NCBI RefSeq assembly: GCF_014779665.1
Contig: NZ_JACXYY010000009.1
Coordinates: 62,001-126,000, forward strand
Source: Nocardioides hwasunensis
GTDB taxonomy: Bacteria > Actinomycetota > Actinomycetes > Propionibacteriales > Nocardioidaceae
Direction: 5' to 3'
DNA: 64,000 nucleotides
Shown here: positions 24,520 to 34,121 of the stretch, one piece after another
Numbering within the stretch: the stretch's first letter is position 1
Layout of the letters: each line of letters opens with the position of its first letter
The notes under the pieces: generated by a model
The model's database searches: none
What the model saw: the letters and a program-made list of their open reading frames with translations, nothing else
Told to the model about the DNA's origin: nothing
Program-made: the position numbers and the translations under genes

Positions 24520-25878
24520 GTGCTCCCCCGCCTCGAGATCGTCCGCCGGCTCCGACCGGTCGACCTGGTGGCTCCCGCAGGCGTGCAGGTGCGGGCCACC
24601 TCGGGTGGCGTGGTCGACCTGCCGGCGGTGGCGCCGTACGTCGCTGCGACCACCGTCGTGGCGTTCCACGGCCCGCCCGTCGAGCTCGCGCTGCACCTGC
24701 GGGGGCACCGCCTCGCTGCCCGGCTGGGCGAGGGCTCGGTCTCCCTCACGCTCGCCGCGGGCGGTGCGACCCGCGTGCTCCGGAGCAGGCGCTTCCACCG
24801 GGCCGTCGATCCCGCGGAGCTGGGTCTCACCCTGACCGGCACGCACCTGACCGCCTGGAGCCGCGAGGCCGGTGGCTGGGTCGCGCGCGCCCGGCACGAC
24901 CTGCGCGGCGTGGTCGACACCCGCGACGCCGCGACGCTCGCGGATCTGCGCGTCGAGCTCCCGGAAGCGGGCGGGTGCGCCGGTCGCTTCGGCCAGCTGG
25001 GCCTGCGCGACACCCGGCTCGTCACGGAGGAGGACGGCACCCCGCTGCGCGACGGGGATGCCCTCTGGGTCACCGCGACGTCGGCCGGTCCCGGGTTCTT
25101 CGACACCGCCCACACCAGCGTGTGGCGCCTCGACCCGACCGACCTCACGCTCGAGCACACGGCCGACCTCTACTTCCGTCGACCCGACCGGCCGGGCGTC
25201 TTCGGCGACCACGCCACCCACCTGGTCCGCAGCGACGGGCGGTGGTTGGTGGCGACCAGCACGTGGGGCGACTTCGAGCAGCCGACCACCCGCGCCGGAC
25301 GTCGTACGCCGGCGGGGTTGCGGGTCACCCTCGCCGACTCGGACGCCGACCTGCTGCGCGGCGCCCACGTGCTCGACACCCGTGAGCTGCCGCTACCGAC
25401 CGAGGGGCTCGGGTCGATCGCCACCTGGGACCCGCACCTGGTGCGTCACGACGAGCGGTGGCTGGTCGGCTTCGTGAGCGCCCGGCGCTTCTTCGACTTC
25501 CACCCCGCCCTGGCCGGCGGTCCGTCGCTCGACGACCTCCGGCTCCTGGGCGCGGCCACCGACCGGCGGGCCACGGAGGGCACCACGATCGTGGACGTCG
25601 ACGGCGAGCTGGTCGTCCTGGCCAGCGACGGTCGAGACTCGCGCCGTCAGCACCGGGCGCGCTTTCCCACCTTCGACCTGGCGATGCGCGACACGGGCCT
25701 GCTCGAGGCGTCGTACCCCACCAACCTGCCCTGGCCCTCGCTTGCGCGGGTCGACGACGCGTGGCTGATGGCGACCTTCGACGGCCGTCCGGCCGGCGGC
25801 AGGCTGCTCGGCTACGGCACCCACGGCGACCTGGTCGTGATGCGGTCGCGGCCGTCGGCCGGTACTACCCTGAGGTGA
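24520..25878 (+). CDS. Beta-propeller-like protein of unknown function
   Basis: A 452-residue protein, probably cytoplasmic since no signal peptide is seen. Recurrent blocks of beta-strand character with DGRWLVATS, DERWLVGFVSAR, VDGELVVLASDG and DDAWLMATFDG suggest a five-bladed propeller like those of glycoside hydrolase clans F and J, but the catalytic acids are not assignable. GTG at 24520 has GGGAAGGAT 7 nt upstream; GTG 24499 and ATG 24409 are in-frame alternatives. It is divergent from pstC; the downstream dehydrogenase starts 80 bp after it. The function is unknown. Confidence 0.65.
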   Translation: MLPRLEIVRRLRPVDLVAPAGVQVRATSGGVVDLPAVAPYVAATTVVAFHGPPVELALHLRGHRLAARLGEGSVSLTLAAGGATRVLRSRRFHRAVDPAELGLTLTGTHLTAWSREAGGWVARARHDLRGVVDTRDAATLADLRVELPEAGGCAGRFGQLGLRDTRLVTEEDGTPLRDGDALWVTATSAGPGFFDTAHTSVWRLDPTDLTLEHTADLYFRRPDRPGVFGDHATHLVRSDGRWLVATSTWGDFEQPTTRAGRRTPAGLRVTLADSDADLLRGAHVLDTRELPLPTEGLGSIATWDPHLVRHDERWLVGFVSARRFFDFHPALAGGPSLDDLRLLGAATDRRATEGTTIVDVDGELVVLASDGRDSRRQHRARFPTFDLAMRDTGLLEASYPTNLPWPSLARVDDAWLMATFDGRPAGGRLLGYGTHGDLVVMRSRPSAGTTLR

Positions 25879-25958
25879 TCGCGGTCACCACCCCTCGACC
25901 GCGCTGACCAGGCCCGCACACCCCGCGGACCGCACCCACGAGAGAAGGAATCCTGAGC

Positions 25959-27050
25959 ATGTCTGGAGCACCTACGTCCGGCGTCGACGTCTTCGAGCTC
26001 GGCAGTGAGCACGAGCAGGTCGTCTTCTGCAACGACCAGGCCACCGGCCTCCGCGCGATCATCGCGATCCACTCCACGGCACTCGGGCCCGGGCTCGGCG
26101 GGACGCGGTTCTACCCCTACGCCAGCACCGACGACGCGATCGTCGACGTGCTCAACCTCTCGCGCGGCATGTCCTACAAGAACGCGCTCGCCGGCCTCGA
26201 CCTCGGGGGCGGCAAGGCGGTGATCATCGGTGACCCGGCCGAGCTCAAGACCGAGGCCCTGCTCCGCGCCTACGGCCGTTTCGTGCAGTCGCTGAACGGG
26301 CGCTACTTCACCGCCTGCGACGTGGGCACCTACTCCGAGGACATGGACCACATCGCGCGGGAGTGCGACTTCGTCACCGGCCGCACCGTCGCCCACGGCG
26401 GCGCGGGCGACAGCTCGGTGCTGACCGCGTACGGCGTGTTCCAGGGCATGCGCGCAGCGGCCGAGCAGCTGTGGGGCGAGCCCACCCTCGCCGGCCGCAC
26501 CGTCGGCGTCGCCGGCGTCGGCAAGGTCGGCAGGCACCTCGTGCGCCACCTGCTCGAGGACGGCGCGAGCGTGGTCGTCACCGACGTGCACGCCCCCTCG
26601 GTCGCCGCGATCCGCGAGACCCACCCGCAGGTGCAGGCCGTCGACTCCACCGACGAGCTGATCGCCAGCGAGATCGACGTCTACGCCCCGTGCGCCATGG
26701 GCGGCGCGATCAACGACGAGTCGCTCGAGGTGCTGCGCGCATCCGTCATCTGCGGCGCGGCCAACAACCAGCTCGCCCACCCCGGCATCGAGAAGCAGGT
26801 CAGCGAGCGCGGCATCCTCTACGCGCCCGACTACTGCGTGAACTCCGGTGGCGTGATCCAGGTCGCCGACGAGCTCGAAGGCTTCTCCTTCGAGCGCGCC
26901 CAGCAGCGCGCGAGCGGCATCTTCGACACCACCCGCGAGGTCTTCGAGCTGGCCACGACCGACGGCGTCACCACCGCCGAGGCAGCCGACCGCCTCGCTG
27001 AGCGCCGCATGCGCGAGGTCGGCCGCCTGCGCGGCATCCACCTGCACTGA
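25959..27050 (+). CDS. vdh: Valine/leucine dehydrogenase
   Basis: A 363-residue amino-acid dehydrogenase that interconverts branched-chain amino acids and 2-oxo acids with NAD and ammonia, the entry to branched-chain catabolism. The catalytic lysine lies in LDLGGGKAVI (near 88), after the substrate-domain block GPGLGGTRFYPY; the NAD-binding motif is GVAGVGKVG near 182. The length fits Vdh/Ldh/Pdh; in actinomycetes the usual member is valine dehydrogenase. ATG at 25959 has AAGGAA upstream. A very long hairpin follows. Confidence 0.9.
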   Translation: MSGAPTSGVDVFELGSEHEQVVFCNDQATGLRAIIAIHSTALGPGLGGTRFYPYASTDDAIVDVLNLSRGMSYKNALAGLDLGGGKAVIIGDPAELKTEALLRAYGRFVQSLNGRYFTACDVGTYSEDMDHIARECDFVTGRTVAHGGAGDSSVLTAYGVFQGMRAAAEQLWGEPTLAGRTVGVAGVGKVGRHLVRHLLEDGASVVVTDVHAPSVAAIRETHPQVQAVDSTDELIASEIDVYAPCAMGGAINDESLEVLRASVICGAANNQLAHPGIEKQVSERGILYAPDYCVNSGGVIQVADELEGFSFERAQQRASGIFDTTREVFELATTDGVTTAEAADRLAERRMREVGRLRGIHLH

Positions 27051-27073
27051 GGCGGCACCCGCCCGCAGGCCTG

Positions 27074-27141
27074 CTCGAGCGGCCCATGGGTCGCCCGACC
27101 GACGTCATGGCGTCGGTCAGGCGACCCATGGGTCGCTCGAG
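27074..27141. terminator. Long inverted repeat after the valine dehydrogenase
   Basis: Two 31-nt arms (27074-27104 and 27111-27141) pair with one G-T pair and one mismatch around a TCATGG loop. Each arm contains the palindrome CCCATGGG. It lies 24 nt after the vdh stop and 96 nt from the end of the convergent DUF3073 gene. A terminator role is likely; the length is well beyond that needed. Confidence 0.75.
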
Positions 27142-27237
27142 CCCGCCCGTGGACGTCCGTGGACCGGGTCGACTGCTCATCTCGGGGCGCACTCGTACGC
27201 CGCTCCGCCCGGTGACCCGGACGGATGGTGCGATCAG

Positions 27238-27432
27238 TCAGTCTGCGCGACGACGAGGATCGGCATGGTCCGACCACTCGTCCTCGTCCGGCTCGACCTC
27301 GGTCGTCCGGGAATGGGAGTTGTCCTCGCCATGCAGCTCCTTCGCCAACGCGCCGAAGTCCGTCTCGTGAGTCCGGTACTTCAGGTCGCGTGCGACCTTG
27401 GTCTGCTTCGCCTTCGCTCGGCCGCGCCCCAT
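27238..27432 (-). CDS. DUF3073 family protein
   Basis: A 64-residue actinomycete-specific protein. The invariant opening MGRGRAKAKQTKVARDLKYR identifies DUF3073; the rest is acidic and probably disordered. Function is unknown. The start at 27432 is set by this opening and by GAGGGGG upstream. The family is commonly found beside purM in actinomycetes, and purM here ends 153 bp upstream. Confidence 0.92.
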   Translation of the reverse strand: MGRGRAKAKQTKVARDLKYRTHETDFGALAKELHGEDNSHSRTTEVEPDEDEWSDHADPRRRAD

Positions 27433-27585
27433 AGGGTCGACCCCCTCGCACACTTGGCCGGGGCTGTCGAGAGAGCTCCCCGACGCGCCCGGTCTGATCG
27501 GTTACATATCGTGAGGACAACGCTACCTGAGCGGTGGGTGTTCCCGCACACCGTGGTCCGGCAATTCGCCGACGAAGGTGGGAAA

Positions 27586-28680
27586 TCACCAGCCGGGGTG
27601 CTGGCCCTCCATCAGCACGCGACCACCCTCGGCGCTGTCGGCGCGGGCCTCGCCGGCCACCCATGCGCGCACGCCGTGCCCGGCGAGCACGGAGATCGCG
27701 GTGTCGACCGACTCGGGCGCGGTGAGCGCGACCATGCCGACGCCGCAGTTGAGGGTGGCCTCGAGGTCGGACTGCGACACGTCACCGACGCGGCGTACGA
27801 CGTCGAAGACGGGCTGCGGCGTCCAGGTCGAGCGGTCGATGCGCACCGACAGCTCCTCGGGGAGCACCCGCTCCAGGTTGGCGGCCAGGCCGCCCCCCGT
27901 GATGTGGGACATCGCGTGGGTCTCGGTGCGGTCGGCGAGGTCGAGGCAGGCCTTGGCGTAGATCCGGGTGGGCTCGAGCAGTTCCTCGCCGAGCGTGCGG
28001 CCGAAGTCGTCGACCTGCCGGTCGATGGTCCACCCCGCACCACCCGAGTCGGTGGAGCCGAGCAGGACGTGGCGGACCAGGGAGTAGCCGTTGGAGTGCA
28101 GCCCGCTGGCCTCCATGGCGATGACCACGTCGCCCGGTCGGACCCGGCCTGGGCCGAGCAGCCTGCTGGCCTCGACGACACCGGTGGTGGCGCCCGCGAC
28201 GTCGTAGTCGTCGGGGTCGAGCAGGCCGGGGTGCTCGGCCGTCTCGCCGCCGATGAGCGCGCAGCCCGCGACGACGCACGCCTCGGCGATGCCCTTGACG
28301 ATGGCCGCGATCCGCTCGGGCACGACCCGACCGCAGGCGATGTAGTCGGTCATGAAGAGCGGCTCGGCGCCGCACACGACCAGGTCGTCGACGACCATGC
28401 CGACGAGGTCGAAGCCGATGGTGTCGTGGACGTCCATCAGCTGGGCGATCGCGACCTTGGTGCCGACGCCGTCGGTGGAGGTGGCCAGCAGCGGAGCCTC
28501 GTACTTCGTGAGCGCGGAGGCGTCGAAGAGGCCGGCGAAGCCGCCCAGACCTCCGATCATCTCCGGACGCCTGGCCTTGTCCACCCAACCCTTCATCAGG
28601 TCGATCGCGCGGTCGGCCGCCTCGATCGAGACCCCGGCGGCGGCGTAGGCCCCTTCAGGTGCGGCGGGCTGGTCGGTCAA
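27586..28680 (-). CDS. purM: Phosphoribosylformylglycinamidine cyclo-ligase
   Basis: A 364-residue AIR synthetase, the fifth step of purine biosynthesis: ATP-dependent closure of FGAM to AIR. Typical blocks are DGVGTKVAIAQ, FDLVGMVVDDLVVCGAEPLFM and LIGGETAEHPG. The start reads TTG at 28680 with GGGAG 6 nt upstream; a TTG start is unusual but best placed. purF lies 45 bp upstream on the same strand, so the two likely form an operon. Confidence 0.96.
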   Translation of the reverse strand: MTDQPAAPEGAYAAAGVSIEAADRAIDLMKGWVDKARRPEMIGGLGGFAGLFDASALTKYEAPLLATSTDGVGTKVAIAQLMDVHDTIGFDLVGMVVDDLVVCGAEPLFMTDYIACGRVVPERIAAIVKGIAEACVVAGCALIGGETAEHPGLLDPDDYDVAGATTGVVEASRLLGPGRVRPGDVVIAMEASGLHSNGYSLVRHVLLGSTDSGGAGWTIDRQVDDFGRTLGEELLEPTRIYAKACLDLADRTETHAMSHITGGGLAANLERVLPEELSVRIDRSTWTPQPVFDVVRRVGDVSQSDLEATLNCGVGMVALTAPESVDTAISVLAGHGVRAWVAGEARADSAEGGRVLMEGQHPGW

Positions 28681-28725
28681 CGAAGGCTCCCTCGGGGCTG
28701 CGACGGATCGGGGTGGTGCTGCGGG

Positions 28726-30264
28726 TCAGGGGTTGTTGAGGACCGGCAGCGCGCGGCCCATCGTCGGCGACTGCAGCGTCGCCTCGAGCAGGTGCTTGCC
28801 GAGCAGGCTCTCGTCGGGAAGCTCGATCGGGTACTCGCCGGTGAAGCAGGCCTGGCACAGTCGCTCGGCCGGCTGGCCGGTGGCCTCGATCATGCCCTCG
28901 AGCGAGATGTAGCCGAGGCTGTCGGCGCCCACGCTCGAGGCGATCTCGTCGACGTCGAGACCGTTGGCGATCAGCTCGGCGCGGGTGGCGAAGTCGATGC
29001 CGTAGAAGCACGGCCACTTCACCGGCGGGCTGGAGATGCGCACGTGCACCTCGAGGGCGCCTGCCTCCCGCAGCATCCGCACCTGGGCGCGCTGGGTGTT
29101 GCCGCGGACGATCGAGTCGTCGACGACGACGATGCGCTTGCCGCGGATCATGTGCTCGAGCGCGTTGAGCTTGAGTCGGATGCCGAGCTGGCGCAGCGTC
29201 TGGCTGGGCTGGATGAACGTGCGGCCGACGTAGGCGTTCTTCACGAAGCCCTGGCCGAACGGGATGCCGGACTCGGCGGCGTAGCCGGACGCGGCGGGCG
29301 TGCCGGACTCCGGCACCGGCATGACGAGGTCGGCGTCCACGGGGAACTCGCGCGCCAGCAGCCGACCCATCTCGACGCGCGCCTCGTGGACGTTGCGACC
29401 GCTGATGGTGGCGTCGGGGCGGGCGAGGTAGACGTACTCGAAGACGCAGCCCTTGCGCGCCGGCTCCGCGAACTTGTGGGAGCGCAGGCCGTTCTCGTCG
29501 ATGACGATCAGCTCGCCGGGCTCGACCTCGCGGACCACGCTGGCGCCGATGGTGGCGAGCGCGGCGTCCTCGCTGGCGACGACCCAGCCGCGGTCGAGGC
29601 GACCGAGGACCAGCGGGCGGATGCCCTGCGGGTCACGGGCGGCGTAGAGGGTGTTCTCGTTCATCCAGACGAAGCAGTACGCCCCGCGCAGCTGCGGCAG
29701 CACCTCGAGCGCACGCTGCTCGAGGGAGCTGTCGGGGTGGTGGGCCAGCAGGGCGGTGACCAGGCTGGTGTCGTTGGTCGCGCCCTCGACGCCCTTGATC
29801 TCCAGCTCGCCGGCGGGGCCGGGCAGGGCGCCGACCATCTCGCGCAGCTCGTGGGTGTTGATCAGGTTGCCGTTGTGGCCCAGCGCGATCGAGCCGTCGG
29901 CCGTCGGGCGGAAGGTGGGCTGGGCGTTGTGCCAGGTGCTGGCGCCGGTCGTGGAGTAGCGCGAGTGGCCGATCGCGAGGTGGCCCTTGAGGGAGTCGAG
30001 GGTCGGCTCGTCGAAGACCTGCGAGACCAGGCCCATGTCCTTGTAGACCAGGATCTGGCGCCCGTTGCTGACCGCGATGCCGGCGGACTCCTGGCCGCGG
30101 TGCTGCAGGGCGTACAGCCCGAAGTAGGTCAGCTTGGCGACGTCCTCGCCGGGTGCCCACACCCCGAAGACGCCGCAGGCGTCCTGTGGGCCCTGGTCGT
30201 GGGGGTCGATCGCCGCAGTCAGTCGGCCGTCGCCACCCGTGCGCTTGCTCGTCTGGTAGGGCAC
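28726..30264 (-). CDS. purF: Amidophosphoribosyltransferase
   Basis: A 512-residue enzyme of the first committed purine step, making phosphoribosylamine from PRPP and glutamine. A 29-residue propeptide precedes the catalytic nucleophile in DACGVFG (C30), as in the B. subtilis Fe-S type. The PRPP site VVVDDSIVRGNTQ is near 360; cysteines in PCFYGIDF and CQACFTGEYP fit the Fe-S cluster. GTG at 30264 is chosen because it gives a propeptide of normal length. It is upstream of purM. Confidence 0.96.
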   Translation of the reverse strand: MPYQTSKRTGGDGRLTAAIDPHDQGPQDACGVFGVWAPGEDVAKLTYFGLYALQHRGQESAGIAVSNGRQILVYKDMGLVSQVFDEPTLDSLKGHLAIGHSRYSTTGASTWHNAQPTFRPTADGSIALGHNGNLINTHELREMVGALPGPAGELEIKGVEGATNDTSLVTALLAHHPDSSLEQRALEVLPQLRGAYCFVWMNENTLYAARDPQGIRPLVLGRLDRGWVVASEDAALATIGASVVREVEPGELIVIDENGLRSHKFAEPARKGCVFEYVYLARPDATISGRNVHEARVEMGRLLAREFPVDADLVMPVPESGTPAASGYAAESGIPFGQGFVKNAYVGRTFIQPSQTLRQLGIRLKLNALEHMIRGKRIVVVDDSIVRGNTQRAQVRMLREAGALEVHVRISSPPVKWPCFYGIDFATRAELIANGLDVDEIASSVGADSLGYISLEGMIEATGQPAERLCQACFTGEYPIELPDESLLGKHLLEATLQSPTMGRALPVLNNP

Positions 30265-30337
30265 GACCTGCAGTCTACGGCCGCGCGAGCGCATCTCCGC
30301 ACCGGCGCCACTTCCGCGACCTCCGGCGCCGCACCGC

Positions 30338-31375
30338 TCAGGTGTCGGGAAGGAACCCGCGGAGCCTGTGGAGGGCGAGCCGGGCGGCCGCCTTCCCCGA
30401 CGCCGGGAGAGGTACGACGTCGAGGAGCCGGTGGTGGCGGGTCCAGCCCGGGTCGGAGGGCAGCGCGCCCTCGGGGCCGGCGTACTGCGCGGTGGACGCG
30501 CGACGCACGGCCTCCTCCACGCCGAGGAGCGGCCCGCCGGACGCGGGGCGCCAGGTGTGGTCGCGACGACAGACCATGTCGTGGCGCAGCGACTCCACGA
30601 GCGCGGTGACGGTGTGGAACGGCGCGGTCGTGGCCAGGGCGGTGGCGAGCCCGACGAGCGCCTCGGGAGCGATCGGGACGGGCACGCTCACGCGTGGCAG
30701 GCCGCTCTCGCGGGCGAAGGCACGCATCAGGTCGGGGTAGGCGACGACGTCGGGGCCGCCGAGGTCGATCGCCCCGGTCACGTCACCGTCGAGGGCCGCG
30801 TCGAAGGCGCGCAGCACGTCGGAGACAGCGACCGGCTGGACCGAGCTCTGCATCCAGGTCGGCACCGGCTGGACGAGGAACAGGGTCGCGACCTGACGGA
30901 CGATCTCGAACGACGTCGACCCCGCGCCGACGACGACCCCGGCCCGCAGGGCGACGGCCCCGTCGCACGAGTCGAGCAGGATCCGCTCGACCTCGAGGCG
31001 CGAGGCGATGTGGGCGGACAGCTCCTCCTCCGGCACGTCGGGCACCAGCCCGGAGAGGTAGACGAGGCGGCGTACGTCGCTGTCGGCCACGGCCGCGGCG
31101 ACCACCTCGGCGCCCCACCGGTCGCGGTCGGTGAAGTCGGTGCGGTCGAGCGAGTGGACGAGGTAGACCACCGCGTCGACGCCGACCAGCGCCGCGTCCA
31201 CCGCCTCCGGGTCGGTCACGTCGCAGCGGATCGCCTCGACGCGCTCGTCCCACCCGAACCGACCCAAGTCGGGCACCGACGACGAGGCGGCGACGACCCG
31301 GTGGTCGTGCTCCAGCAGGTGCGGGACCAAGCGCGAACCGATGTAGCCCGTCGCGCCGAGGACGAGGACCTTCAT
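30338..31375 (-). CDS. NAD(P)-binding nucleoside-diphosphate-sugar-epimerase-like protein
   Basis: A 345-residue extended-SDR or NmrA-like protein. The N-terminal Rossmann motif is VLVLGATGYIGSRL; DAVVYLVHSL and RRLVYLSG are typical of complex-I-associated and epimerase-like members. A catalytic YxxxK is not apparent, so it may be a non-catalytic or atypical reductase. A C-terminal region of about 80 residues with WRPASGGPLLGVEEAVRR resembles the DUF2867-fused type without the domain being clear. Its start overlaps the upstream SRPBCC gene stop by four bases, so the pair is coupled. Confidence 0.78.
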   Translation of the reverse strand: MKVLVLGATGYIGSRLVPHLLEHDHRVVAASSSVPDLGRFGWDERVEAIRCDVTDPEAVDAALVGVDAVVYLVHSLDRTDFTDRDRWGAEVVAAAVADSDVRRLVYLSGLVPDVPEEELSAHIASRLEVERILLDSCDGAVALRAGVVVGAGSTSFEIVRQVATLFLVQPVPTWMQSSVQPVAVSDVLRAFDAALDGDVTGAIDLGGPDVVAYPDLMRAFARESGLPRVSVPVPIAPEALVGLATALATTAPFHTVTALVESLRHDMVCRRDHTWRPASGGPLLGVEEAVRRASTAQYAGPEGALPSDPGWTRHHRLLDVVPLPASGKAAARLALHRLRGFLPDT

Positions 31376-31839
31376 GCCTCACCGAGGTGGGCGAGGAGGT
31401 TGCGGGAGAAGACGGTGCCCATGTGCTTGACCACGCCCGCCATCACACGCTCGACGGCCGGCCTGGCCAGGGCGGGGAGCGGCAGGTCGCAGGCGATCTG
31501 GAGCTCGATGCTGACCTCGGTGCCGCCGTCGTCGTGGTCGGTCAGGAGATAGGTGCCCAGCACGGAGGTCATCTCGTCGGGCCGGTCGGGATCGTGGGTG
31601 AAGACGATCCGCTCCATCGGCTCGAAGTCCATGACCTCGGTGAAGGTCGGCGCGACCTGGACGCCGAGGACGGGAAGGGTGCCCATCCGCCAGGTCCACC
31701 GGTCACCGTCGACGTCGATGGCGGTGACGAACGGCGTGATCTTCGCGATCAGGCCCGCGTCGGTCAGCGCCTCCCACACCTCGGCGCGCGGCGAGCGCAG
31801 CACGGCCGAGGACCGGTCGCGGGCACGGAAGGTCGCCAT
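31372..31839 (-). CDS. SRPBCC (START-like) family protein
   Basis: A 155-residue helix-grip-fold protein that probably binds a hydrophobic ligand. The opening ATFRARDRSSAVLRSPRAEVWEAL and the C-terminal helix VMAGVVKHMGTVFSRNLLAHL fit the family. No catalytic residues can be assigned. It overlaps the next gene (epimerase-like) by four bases; a reductase paired with a lipid-binding SRPBCC protein suggests a shared lipid or membrane-associated substrate. Confidence 0.8.
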   Translation of the reverse strand: MATFRARDRSSAVLRSPRAEVWEALTDAGLIAKITPFVTAIDVDGDRWTWRMGTLPVLGVQVAPTFTEVMDFEPMERIVFTHDPDRPDEMTSVLGTYLLTDHDDGGTEVSIELQIACDLPLPALARPAVERVMAGVVKHMGTVFSRNLLAHLGEA

Positions 31840-31911
31840 GCCTCCACGCTATCGGCGCACGCCAGCGCTCCGACTCACCCTGTCGAGCGGTGGACGACCG
31901 CTCAGGGATCG

Positions 31912-33258
31912 TCAGCGGGGCAGCTCGCCCAGGTTGCGGAGCAGGAGCGCCTCGGCCTTGACGACCTTCTCGAACTCGGCGAGGTGCAGGCCCTCGTTGG
32001 CGCCGTGGGCGCGGGTGTCGGGGTCCTCGACGCCGGTGACCAGCACGCTGGCCTGCGGGAACGCCTCGAGGAACTCGGCGATGAAGGGGATCGAGCCGCC
32101 GACGCCCATGTCGACCGGCGCGGTGCCATCCCACGCCTCGGTGAACGCGGCGCGCGCGGCGTCGTACGCCGGACCGCTGGCGTCGATCTGCGTCGCCTCG
32201 CCGGTGTCGACGAGGGTCGTGGTGAGCGTGGCGCCCCACGGGGTGTGCTTCTCGAGGTGTGCCTGGAGGCACTGCGCGGCGTTGGCCGTCGTGTCGCCCG
32301 GCGCGATGCGCATGCTGATCCGGCAGCGGGCTGCCGGCACGAGGGTGTTGGACGCGCCCTCGACCTTGGGCCCGTCGAAGCCGGTGATGCTGATCGACGG
32401 CTTGGTCCACAGCCGCTCGACGACCGAGCCGGAGCCGATCCACTCGATGCCCTCGGCAGCGCCGGACTCGGCGCGCAGCCGGGCCTCGGGGTAGTCGACG
32501 TCGGCGGCCGGGCCGGAGTGCAGGCCCTCGACCGCCACGTCGCCGGTGTCGTCGTTGAGGCTGGCGATCAGTCGGCTCAGCGCCATGATCGAGTCGGGGA
32601 CGAGCCCGCCCCACATCCCGCTGTGCACCGCGTGCGTCAGGGTGCGGACCTCGACGTCCATCCGCACGAGACCGCGCAGCGACGTGGTCAGGGCCGGCAC
32701 GCCGATGTCCCAGTTGCCGGAGTCGGCGATCACGATGACGTCGGCCGCGAGCCGCTCCTGGTGGGCCTGGAGCAGCTCGACGAGGGTGTCGGAGCCGACC
32801 TCCTCCTCCCCCTCGACGAACATCACCAGGTTGACCGGGAGCTCGTCGCCGAAGATCCGCACGGCGCCGAGGTGGGCGGCGATCCCGGCCTTGTCGTCGG
32901 CGGTGCCACGGCCGTAGAGGCGCTCGCCCCGCTCGGTCGGCTCCCACGGCGGGGAGTCCCAGTCGGCGTGGTCGTTCTCGGGCTGGACGTCGTGGTGCGC
33001 GTAGAGCAGGACGGTCGGGGCGCCCTCGGGGCCGGCCTTCTTCGCGATCACGGCCGGCGGGGCGCCGTCGTGGGCACGGACGATCTCGGCGTCGAAGCCC
33101 TCCGCGGCGAACAGGTCGCGCGTCGCCTCCGCGCTGCGCTCGACCTCACCGAGTCGCTCGGGGTCGGCGGAGACGGACTGGATGCGGACCAGGTCCTCGA
33201 GGTCGCGGCGGATGCCGGGCATGACCTCGGCGAGGCGTGCGGGGATGTCGACAGTCAT
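31912..33258 (-). CDS. M20 family dipeptidase
   Basis: A 448-residue zinc peptidase of the M20 family. Metal ligands are in YAHHDVQP (near 90), GRGTADDKAG (near 118) and EGEEEVGSD (near 150), with the C-terminal His in RAHGANEG. The central dimerisation domain (about 190-300) is present. It hydrolyses dipeptides or related amides in the cytoplasm; the substrate is not predictable. It is 72 bp from the SRPBCC gene and 25 bp after the gntR stop. Confidence 0.92.
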   Translation of the reverse strand: MTVDIPARLAEVMPGIRRDLEDLVRIQSVSADPERLGEVERSAEATRDLFAAEGFDAEIVRAHDGAPPAVIAKKAGPEGAPTVLLYAHHDVQPENDHADWDSPPWEPTERGERLYGRGTADDKAGIAAHLGAVRIFGDELPVNLVMFVEGEEEVGSDTLVELLQAHQERLAADVIVIADSGNWDIGVPALTTSLRGLVRMDVEVRTLTHAVHSGMWGGLVPDSIMALSRLIASLNDDTGDVAVEGLHSGPAADVDYPEARLRAESGAAEGIEWIGSGSVVERLWTKPSISITGFDGPKVEGASNTLVPAARCRISMRIAPGDTTANAAQCLQAHLEKHTPWGATLTTTLVDTGEATQIDASGPAYDAARAAFTEAWDGTAPVDMGVGGSIPFIAEFLEAFPQASVLVTGVEDPDTRAHGANEGLHLAEFEKVVKAEALLLRNLGELPR

Positions 33259-33283
33259 GCGCCGACCCTAGCCGGGAGCAGCC

Positions 33284-34081
33284 TCAGCGCAGCGTCTCGA
33301 TCTCCGCGAGCAGCTCGCGAGCGGTGCGGGCGAGCCGCTCGAGGCGCCCGTCGCCGTCGCGCGCGGAGGGGGGCACCGCCTCCACGTCGAACGCGGCCAG
33401 GTCGCCGCGGTGCCAGGTGGAGAACTCCTCCAGCGCGGCCCCGTCGCGGTCGACGCTGCGCCCCTCCAGCAGCAGCAGCGGAGCACCGACCGGGACACCC
33501 AGTCGCTCGGCCAGCGCGGCGGTGGCCGGGACCGCGCGCACCTGGTTGTGCCCGCCGACGACGTGGCGCCCGAGCCGGTCGGCGAGCAGCTGGTGGAGCG
33601 AGGCGTCCTCGAGGTCGGTCTCACCGATGGCCTCGGCGACGTCCACGGGGAGCCAGGTCCGGATGTAGCTCAGCACCACACCGCCGACCGAGCGCACCCG
33701 ACCGAGCTGGAGGACCTGCTCGCCGGTGATCGAGGCGAGGTGGTCGGGGCGGGGCACGACGTCGTACGCGTCGACGCGGGTGGACACCTCTCCCCCGCCG
33801 TCCGACTCGAGCCGGAGGCCCGAGCGGAGCACGTCGCGGTGCACCTCACGGTGCTCGGCGACGACGGACCCGCGACCGCGGACCTTGTGGATCAGCCCCT
33901 CCGACTCCAGCGACGCCAGCGCCTGGCGCACGACGGAGCGGGAGACGTCGAACTCCTGCTGGAGTGCCGCCTCGCTCGGGAAGAGGTCGCCCGGTCGGAG
34001 GTCGCGGCTACCCAGCCGATCGCGCAGGGACCGCTCGACCTGGGCATGCAGGGGCAGGGCACGCTCGCTCACGGCCGACAC
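33284..34081 (-). CDS. GntR family (HutC/UTRA) transcriptional regulator
   Basis: A 265-residue regulator with an N-terminal winged helix-turn-helix (about 8-75; LRPGDLFPSEAALQQEFDVS then SRSVVRQALASLESEGLI) and a C-terminal UTRA ligand-binding domain (about 95-245). It is the last gene of the kdgT-dtnK-pdxA2 operon and probably represses it through the palindrome at 37326-37352, with a threonate-type sugar acid or its phosphate as inducer (inference). GTG at 34081 or 34072 are both possible starts. Confidence 0.85.
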   Translation of the reverse strand: MSAVSERALPLHAQVERSLRDRLGSRDLRPGDLFPSEAALQQEFDVSRSVVRQALASLESEGLIHKVRGRGSVVAEHREVHRDVLRSGLRLESDGGGEVSTRVDAYDVVPRPDHLASITGEQVLQLGRVRSVGGVVLSYIRTWLPVDVAEAIGETDLEDASLHQLLADRLGRHVVGGHNQVRAVPATAALAERLGVPVGAPLLLLEGRSVDRDGAALEEFSTWHRGDLAAFDVEAVPPSARDGDGRLERLARTARELLAEIETLR

Positions 34082-34121
34082 TCTAGGACCGCGCGACCGC
34101 CGTCGTGAGCGCGTGGTCGCC

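Noticed and set aside
27265..30609. A 1114-codon open frame on the plus strand opposite DUF3073, purM and purF
   Set aside because: It mirrors three well-identified genes and has the low-complexity composition of a reverse-frame shadow.
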